A stretch of 9,725 nucleotides of DNA from a bacterium (lineage in GTDB: Bacteria; Chlamydiota; Chlamydiia; Chlamydiales; JAFEGQ01). The stretch covers positions 1 to 9,725 of the forward strand of contig JAKBAF010000021.1 of the NCBI GenBank assembly GCA_021809305.1, given 5' to 3'. The position numbers and the translations under genes were made by a program. Shown here one piece after another: positions 5,002 through 9,725 of the stretch (position 1 is the first letter of the stretch; each line of letters opens with the position of its first letter). The notes below the pieces were generated by a model. That model did not search any database. It was given only the letters and a program-made list of their open reading frames with translations, and was not told the origin of the DNA.

Positions 5002-6360
5002 ATGTTTGGAATCCTTAAGCCAGCGCCGCATGTTGAGAGGCTAAAGGACCCTGCGCAAGTAAAGAAAAAGTACCGATATTGGCAGCTGCGCACCCTCACT
5101 GGGATGTATATCGGCTATGTTGTCTACTACTTCGCGCGAAAAAATCTCCCGATAGTCCTGCCACTCATGATGGAACAGCTCAACCTTACTATGGTTGACA
5201 TCGGTTGGATCTTAACCGCCACCTCACTCACCTATGGTTTTAGTAAGTTTACAAGGGGCATTATCTCAGATCGCTCAAACCCGCGCTACTTTATGGCGTT
5301 TGGCCTGATCATTACAGGGGTGATTAACGTCATCTTTGGGATGTCCTCCTCCATCATCGTCTTTGGGATTTTATGGGGGCTTAATGGCTGGTTTCAGGGG
5401 TGTGGATGGCCGCCTTGTTCACGACTTCTCACTCACTGGTACGGCCAAAAGGAGCGTGGACGCTGGTGGGCAGTCTGGAATACCTCGCATAACCTCGGTG
5501 GCTTTCTTATCCCGCTTATCGTCGTTCAGGCGGTCGTCTACTTTGGGAGCTGGCGCTACGGTCTTTGGGTTCCAGGGGCAATCGCAATTGTTACAGGGCT
5601 CTTTCTCATTAACCTCCTGCGTGATACGCCCCAATCGCTAGGTCTTCCTCCTGTTGAGGAGTTTAAGCCTGAAGTGAAAAAGAGCGAGGAGGGGGCAGTT
5701 GCTGCTCCCCTTAAGGCTGAAGAGGAGCTGACAACGCGCGAGATTCTCTTTAAATACGTCCTATCAAACCCCTACATCTGGCTTCTTGCAGCCGCCTATT
5801 TTTTTCTTACCATCGTTCGGCAAGGGGTCTCTGATTGGGGAGTTGTATACCTGCAGCAGGCAAGAGGCCTCTCCTATTCAAAGGCTGCTGTCGTGACCTC
5901 TCTCTTTGAGATCGGCGGCCTCTGCGGTAGTCTAGCCTCTGGCTGGCTCTCGGACATTGTCTTTAAGGGGAAGCGAGGCCCTGTAAGCGTTCTTTTTGCT
6001 TTTCTTGTTGTAGGGGCTGTCACAGCCTTCTGGATGACAGGGAGCAGCTGGCTACTTGCTTGCTGTGCTATGTTTGGCGTCGGCTTCTCTATTTATGGAC
6101 CCCAAATGCTCATCGGTATCGCGGCGGCCGAGCTCTCTCATAAGAAGGCCTCTGCAACAGCTACTGGATTTGCCGGCTGTTTTGCCTATATTGGAGGGGC
6201 CGTTGCGGGAGGGCCATTAGCTATGTTCAACAGGCAGGGCGGATGGGATGCTGTCTTTGCAGCTCTTATTGTATCGAGTATCATTGTTGCCCTACTCCTA
6301 ATTCCACTCTGGTCAAAGACGCATCGCAAAGAGCGCTCGGCTGTTGCGACAACAGGTTAG
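5002..6360 (+). CDS. uhpC: Hexose-phosphate/phosphate antiporter of the MFS OPA family
   Basis: A 452-residue inner-membrane transporter (C. trachomatis UhpC is about 456) that resembles the chlamydial protein throughout, e.g. WGLNGWFQGCGWPPCSRLLTHWY (from 125), RDTPQSLGLPP (207-217) and YGPQMLIGIAAAELSHKKA (365-383). It has the pattern expected for 12 membrane helices: a charged N-terminus, six hydrophobic segments to about 205, a hydrophilic loop (about 207-248, Glu/Lys rich), then six more. Arg46 (YYFARKN) and Arg273 (TIVRQGVSDW) line up with the two phosphate-binding arginines of UhpT/GlpT, so transport function looks intact. Chlamydiae use this family to import host glucose-6-phosphate in exchange for phosphate. 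Despite the UhpC name (in E. coli a G6P sensor), no UhpA/UhpB partner is seen here, so transport is the likely role. It precedes dnaE by 12 nt. Confidence 0.93.
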   Translation: MFGILKPAPHVERLKDPAQVKKKYRYWQLRTLTGMYIGYVVYYFARKNLPIVLPLMMEQLNLTMVDIGWILTATSLTYGFSKFTRGIISDRSNPRYFMAFGLIITGVINVIFGMSSSIIVFGILWGLNGWFQGCGWPPCSRLLTHWYGQKERGRWWAVWNTSHNLGGFLIPLIVVQAVVYFGSWRYGLWVPGAIAIVTGLFLINLLRDTPQSLGLPPVEEFKPEVKKSEEGAVAAPLKAEEELTTREILFKYVLSNPYIWLLAAAYFFLTIVRQGVSDWGVVYLQQARGLSYSKAAVVTSLFEIGGLCGSLASGWLSDIVFKGKRGPVSVLFAFLVVGAVTAFWMTGSSWLLACCAMFGVGFSIYGPQMLIGIAAAELSHKKASATATGFAGCFAYIGGAVAGGPLAMFNRQGGWDAVFAALIVSSIIVALLLIPLWSKTHRKERSAVATTG

Positions 6361-6364
6361 GAAG
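6359..6364 (+). promoter_or_regulatory. Ribosome-binding site of dnaE overlapping the uhpC stop
   Basis: AGGAAG uses the last two bases of the uhpC TAG and lies 8 nt before the GTG at 6373. It supports the GTG start and suggests coupled translation. Confidence 0.65.
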
Positions 6365-6372
6365 AACTTCCT

Positions 6373-9300
6373 GTGACGTGGGCCTCTTTACATACCCATT
6401 CCCAATACTCTGTTCTCGATGCGCTTCCCTCTGTCAAAGATCTAGCCAAAGAGGCGGCAGGTCATGGCATGACAGCGCTTGCCCTTACCGACCACGGCAA
6501 CCTCTATGGAGCCGTCGAATTCTATCAAGAATGTGAGGCTCATCAAGTTAAGCCACTCATCGGGTGCGAGCTCTATGTCGCTCCCGGCTCTAGATTGGAG
6601 AAGAGCAAGGCGCCGGGCGGCAAGGTGGCCCACCACCTCGTCCTTCTTGCAAAAGATCAAGAGGGGTATCGCAACCTCTGCACCCTCTCCTCCCTGGGCT
6701 TTCTCGAGGGGTTCTACTACTTTCCAAGGGTTGATAAGGAGCTCTTGAGGCGCCACTCAAAAGGGCTTATCTGTCTCTCGGCTTGTTTAAGCGGCGAGAT
6801 TGCTCAAACAGCACAGAGCGGCACACCCGATGCTTTAAGGGGTCTTGTTGCCGAGTATCAAGAGATCTACGGCTCCGATTTCTACCTTGAGATCCAGCGC
6901 CACCCAATGGAGCGCTCTTCAATTGAAGAGGAGGGCTTCTTAGAAGAGAGCTGGCTCTACCAGCAGTACGACTCTTTTATTGCAGATCAGAGAAAGGTAA
7001 ACACCCTCCTTATCTCGCTTGCTAAAGAGAAGGGGATTCCCCTCGTTGCGACAAATGATATCCACTATCTTAGGCGATCTGATTGGAGGGCTCATGAGAT
7101 CCTCCTCAATATTCAAAGTGGTGAGCCTTGCGAGGTTTGGGAGCGCGACTCACTTGGCAATCCAAAACGGCGCCACCCCAATCCGAAGCGGCGCACCTAT
7201 CCCTCTCATGAGTACTACTTTAAGTCGCCACAAGAGATGGCCTCCCTCTTCAGTGACCTTCCAGAGGCGCTCTCTACCTCCCTTGAAATTGCCAAGAAGT
7301 GCCAGCTCAAGCTCGACCTTAAGACGAAGCACTACCCTGTCTATCGGCCGCCAACACTCGGTGACAAAAAGGTGAGCGATGAGGAGAGGCGGGCAGCAAG
7401 CGAGGCCTATCTCAAACAGCTCTGCGAGGAGGCTATCCCCAAGCGGTATACTGAGGAGCGGCTGCTAGGCGTTAGCCAGCGCTACCCAGGGGAGGAGCCC
7501 CTACAGGTTGTGAGGGGGCGCCTCAAGATGGAGCTTGAGGTCATCATCCCCAAGGGAATGTGCGACTATCTCCTTATTGTCTGGGACTTTATTGACTGGG
7601 CCAAGCGGCGCGGAATTCCCGTTGGGCCCGGTCGCGGATCGGGCGCTGGCTCAATTGTCCTCTATCTCATTGGCGTTACCGATATTGAGCCATTAGCTTT
7701 TAACCTCTTCTTTGAGCGCTTTATCAATCCCGAGCGTCTCTCTGACCCCGATATCGACGTCGATATCTGCATGGAGCGGCGCCAGGAGGTTATCGAATAT
7801 ACGGTGGGTAAGTATGGCAGAGAGAGCGTCGCTCAGATCATCACCTTCGGTACAATGAAGGCTAGGATGGCCATCAAAGATGTGGGCCGTGTCCTCAGCA
7901 TCCCCCTTCCCAAAGTGAACGCCATTGCAGCACTCGTTCCCGATGACCTTGGCATTACGCTCGAGCGCGCCGTTGAGATCGACCCCGATCTGCATAGGCT
8001 CGTCGAAGAGGATGAGGAGACCGCTCGTTTGATCGACCTTGCCAAAAAGCTCGAGGGTGGGGTTCGCAGTACTGGCATTCATGCAGCAGGCGTCATCATT
8101 AGCGCCGGCCCTCTCATGGATTATATTCCAATATGTACGGCAAAAGACTCAGAAATATATGTCACTCAGTACTCGATGAAGCCGGTCGAAAAGGTGGGGA
8201 TGCTCAAGATTGACTTCCTTGGTCTCAAAACACTCACCTCGATCGATCTTGCGCTGAAGGCGATCAAGGCCTCCAAGGGGGTTGAGATCGATCCACTCAC
8301 CCTTCCAATCGATGATCCTGCAGCCTTCAAACTGCTCAACCAGGGCAGAACTCTTGGCGTCTTTCAGATAGAGACAGGCGGCATGCAGGAGCTCGCGCGC
8401 AACCTCCACCTCGATAAGTTCGAGGAGATCATTGCGGTTGTCTCCCTCTATCGCCCAGGTCCCATGGAGATGATCCCCTCCTTTATCGAGAGAAAGCATG
8501 GGCGTGAGCCAATCGACTACGACCACCCGCTCCTTAGGGAGATACTCGGTGAGACCTACGGCATTATGGTCTATCAGGAACAGGTGATGCAGATCGCCAA
8601 GTCGCTTGCAAGCTTCACCTTAAGCGAGGGAGATGTGCTTCGTCGTGCCATGGGCAAGAAGATCATGGAGGAGATGGCGGCCCAGCGAGAGAAGTTTAGC
8701 AGTGGCGCTGTTGCCAATGGGATACCAGAGGAGCTGGCTCTGCGCATCTTCGATAAGATGGAGCAGTTTGCAAAGTATGGCTTTAATAAGTCGCATGCTG
8801 CTTGCTACGCCTTTCTCACCTATGTCACCGCCTACCTGAAGGCCAACTATCCAGCGGAGTGGATGGCGGCTCTCATGACCTGCGATCGCCATGATACGCT
8901 GAAGGTTGCAAAATTCATCCGAGAAGCACAAAGCCTTGGACTCTCTATTCTGCCCCCCGATGTGAATGAATCGGGCACATCTTTTCTTGCTGCCCCCTGC
9001 GGCATTCGCCTTGCCATGAGTGGTATCAAAGGCATCGGGATGGGAGTTGTCGATGCGATTGTGGAGGAGCGTGATCGGAGCGGCCCTTATGAGAGCCTCC
9101 TCGATTTCCTTCAGCGGCTTGAGTCGAAGAAGGTTGGCAAGAAGGTGATCGAAACCCTCATCGATGCGGGCTGTTTTGATTTCACACTCTGGTCGCGAGA
9201 TCTCCTTCGAGAGCAGCTCTCTCCCCTTTATGAGACCGCAGCGCGTGAGCAGAAGGAGAGGGCAACAGGTGTTCTCAGCCTCTTCTCTCTTATGGAGCCC

Positions 9301-9725
9301 AAAGGTGAGGAGGCGGTCCCGCCACCCTTGCCTGCAGTGGTTGCGCCTCGAACTCAGAAAGAGCTGCTCCTTCGCGAAAAAGAGCTTCTCGGCTTCTTTC
9401 TCACTGGCCACCCCATAGGCGCCTACGCAGAGCTTCTCACCTCTCTCTCCTGTCTCTCCCTAACAGATGCTGAGCGGCTGGAGCACAACGCCGTCTTCCG
9501 CACCGCCTTCCTTGTTGAGACCATTACAACCAAGATCGCCTCCAAAACAGGCAAAAAATTCGCTATTCTTACCATTAGTGACTCCCTCGAGGCGTATGAG
9601 CTCCCCATCTGGTCTGAGCTCTATGAGGAGAAGGGCCACCTCCTTATTGAAAACCAGCTCCTCTACGCCGTTCTTCAGATCGACAAGCGCGATGGTAGCC
9701 TCAAATTCCAAGCTAAGTGGTTTGA
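6373..9725 (+). CDS. dnaE: DNA polymerase III alpha subunit, C-terminus cut by window edge
   Basis: The replicative polymerase catalytic subunit; 1117 codons are present, no stop reached, and chlamydial DnaE is about 1,237 residues. Order: PHP domain (about 1-285) with HTHS at 7-10, LTDHGNLYGA at 38-47, Glu66, His87/88, SACLSGE at 136-142, EIQRH at 173-177 and TNDIH at 227-231; palm motif GPGRGSGAGS at 418-427; catalytic Asp460 and Asp462 in SDPDIDVDI and Asp614 in KIDFLGL, numbering close to Thermus DnaE (463/465/618) rather than E. coli (401/403/555); RPGPM at 694-698; helix-hairpin-helix region about 877-916; GHPIGAY near 1015; OB fold from about 1040, incomplete. PHP metal ligands look preserved, unlike E. 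coli. The likely clamp-binding pentapeptide is VLSLF (967-971), lacking the usual leading Gln. GTG start: upstream in frame comes directly the uhpC stop. No frameshift was seen. Confidence 0.96.
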   Translation, partial: MTWASLHTHSQYSVLDALPSVKDLAKEAAGHGMTALALTDHGNLYGAVEFYQECEAHQVKPLIGCELYVAPGSRLEKSKAPGGKVAHHLVLLAKDQEGYRNLCTLSSLGFLEGFYYFPRVDKELLRRHSKGLICLSACLSGEIAQTAQSGTPDALRGLVAEYQEIYGSDFYLEIQRHPMERSSIEEEGFLEESWLYQQYDSFIADQRKVNTLLISLAKEKGIPLVATNDIHYLRRSDWRAHEILLNIQSGEPCEVWERDSLGNPKRRHPNPKRRTYPSHEYYFKSPQEMASLFSDLPEALSTSLEIAKKCQLKLDLKTKHYPVYRPPTLGDKKVSDEERRAASEAYLKQLCEEAIPKRYTEERLLGVSQRYPGEEPLQVVRGRLKMELEVIIPKGMCDYLLIVWDFIDWAKRRGIPVGPGRGSGAGSIVLYLIGVTDIEPLAFNLFFERFINPERLSDPDIDVDICMERRQEVIEYTVGKYGRESVAQIITFGTMKARMAIKDVGRVLSIPLPKVNAIAALVPDDLGITLERAVEIDPDLHRLVEEDEETARLIDLAKKLEGGVRSTGIHAAGVIISAGPLMDYIPICTAKDSEIYVTQYSMKPVEKVGMLKIDFLGLKTLTSIDLALKAIKASKGVEIDPLTLPIDDPAAFKLLNQGRTLGVFQIETGGMQELARNLHLDKFEEIIAVVSLYRPGPMEMIPSFIERKHGREPIDYDHPLLREILGETYGIMVYQEQVMQIAKSLASFTLSEGDVLRRAMGKKIMEEMAAQREKFSSGAVANGIPEELALRIFDKMEQFAKYGFNKSHAACYAFLTYVTAYLKANYPAEWMAALMTCDRHDTLKVAKFIREAQSLGLSILPPDVNESGTSFLAAPCGIRLAMSGIKGIGMGVVDAIVEERDRSGPYESLLDFLQRLESKKVGKKVIETLIDAGCFDFTLWSRDLLREQLSPLYETAAREQKERATGVLSLFSLMEPKGEEAVPPPLPAVVAPRTQKELLLREKELLGFFLTGHPIGAYAELLTSLSCLSLTDAERLEHNAVFRTAFLVETITTKIASKTGKKFAILTISDSLEAYELPIWSELYEEKGHLLIENQLLYAVLQIDKRDGSLKFQAKWF

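Noticed and set aside
8620..9411. 263-codon open frame on the minus strand inside dnaE
   Set aside because: It lies wholly antisense to conserved dnaE coding sequence, has no recognisable domain, and its composition is explained by the dnaE codons on the other strand.
1..9725. CRISPR array, insertion sequence, prophage, toxin-antitoxin or defence system
   Set aside because: Apart from the short spacer repeats at 577-672 I see no array, transposase, terminal inverted repeats or integrase; almost all bases belong to recognised housekeeping genes.

Overview
This window looks like a chromosomal housekeeping block from a member of the Chlamydiota (Chlamydiae). Two things point there. The gene order trmL(spoU-family)–mip–aspS–hisS on one strand, with uhpC–dnaE divergent on the other, matches the order I recall for the Chlamydia trachomatis CT540–CT545 region. 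The proteins also resemble chlamydial versions, especially the OPA-family hexose-phosphate antiporter UhpC and the lipoprotein-like Mip. G+C is close to half by eye, higher than in the cultured chlamydiae, so an environmental or deep-branching chlamydia is plausible (inference; no tree was built).

Layout. The minus-strand cluster runs right to left: hisS (4622-3318), aspS (3325-1550, start overlapping the hisS stop by 8 nt), mip (1490-687) and trmL (549 to the left edge). A good sigma70-like promoter lies just upstream of hisS (4661-4690), and no obvious internal promoter or canonical terminator was found, so this reads as one operon. The 137-nt mip–trmL spacer is the least ordinary stretch: it holds a perfect 30-bp palindrome, two 18-nt imperfect direct repeats, and 13-nt inverted arms enclosing them. 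The plus strand carries uhpC (5002-6360) and dnaE (6373 to the right edge), 12 nt apart, with the dnaE ribosome-binding site overlapping the uhpC stop codon. The 379-bp gap at 4623-5001 is a divergent promoter/leader region with no convincing gene.

Function. hisS and aspS charge tRNA; trmL modifies the tRNA wobble position; mip encodes an exported FKBP-type prolyl isomerase; uhpC imports glucose-6-phosphate in exchange for phosphate, fitting an intracellular lifestyle; dnaE is the replicative polymerase alpha subunit. The grouping is genomic tradition rather than one pathway.

Caveats. The first ~105 bases are about 78% G+C by hand count and no longer resemble TrmL, so the left end is probably a chimeric contig join or a recombination scar. 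dnaE lacks its last ~100 or so codons at the right edge. I found no new mobile, defence or otherwise undescribed system. The points most worth checking are the left-edge break, the palindrome/repeat spacer, an active-site Asp-to-Gly change in Mip, and a non-discriminating signature in AspRS.
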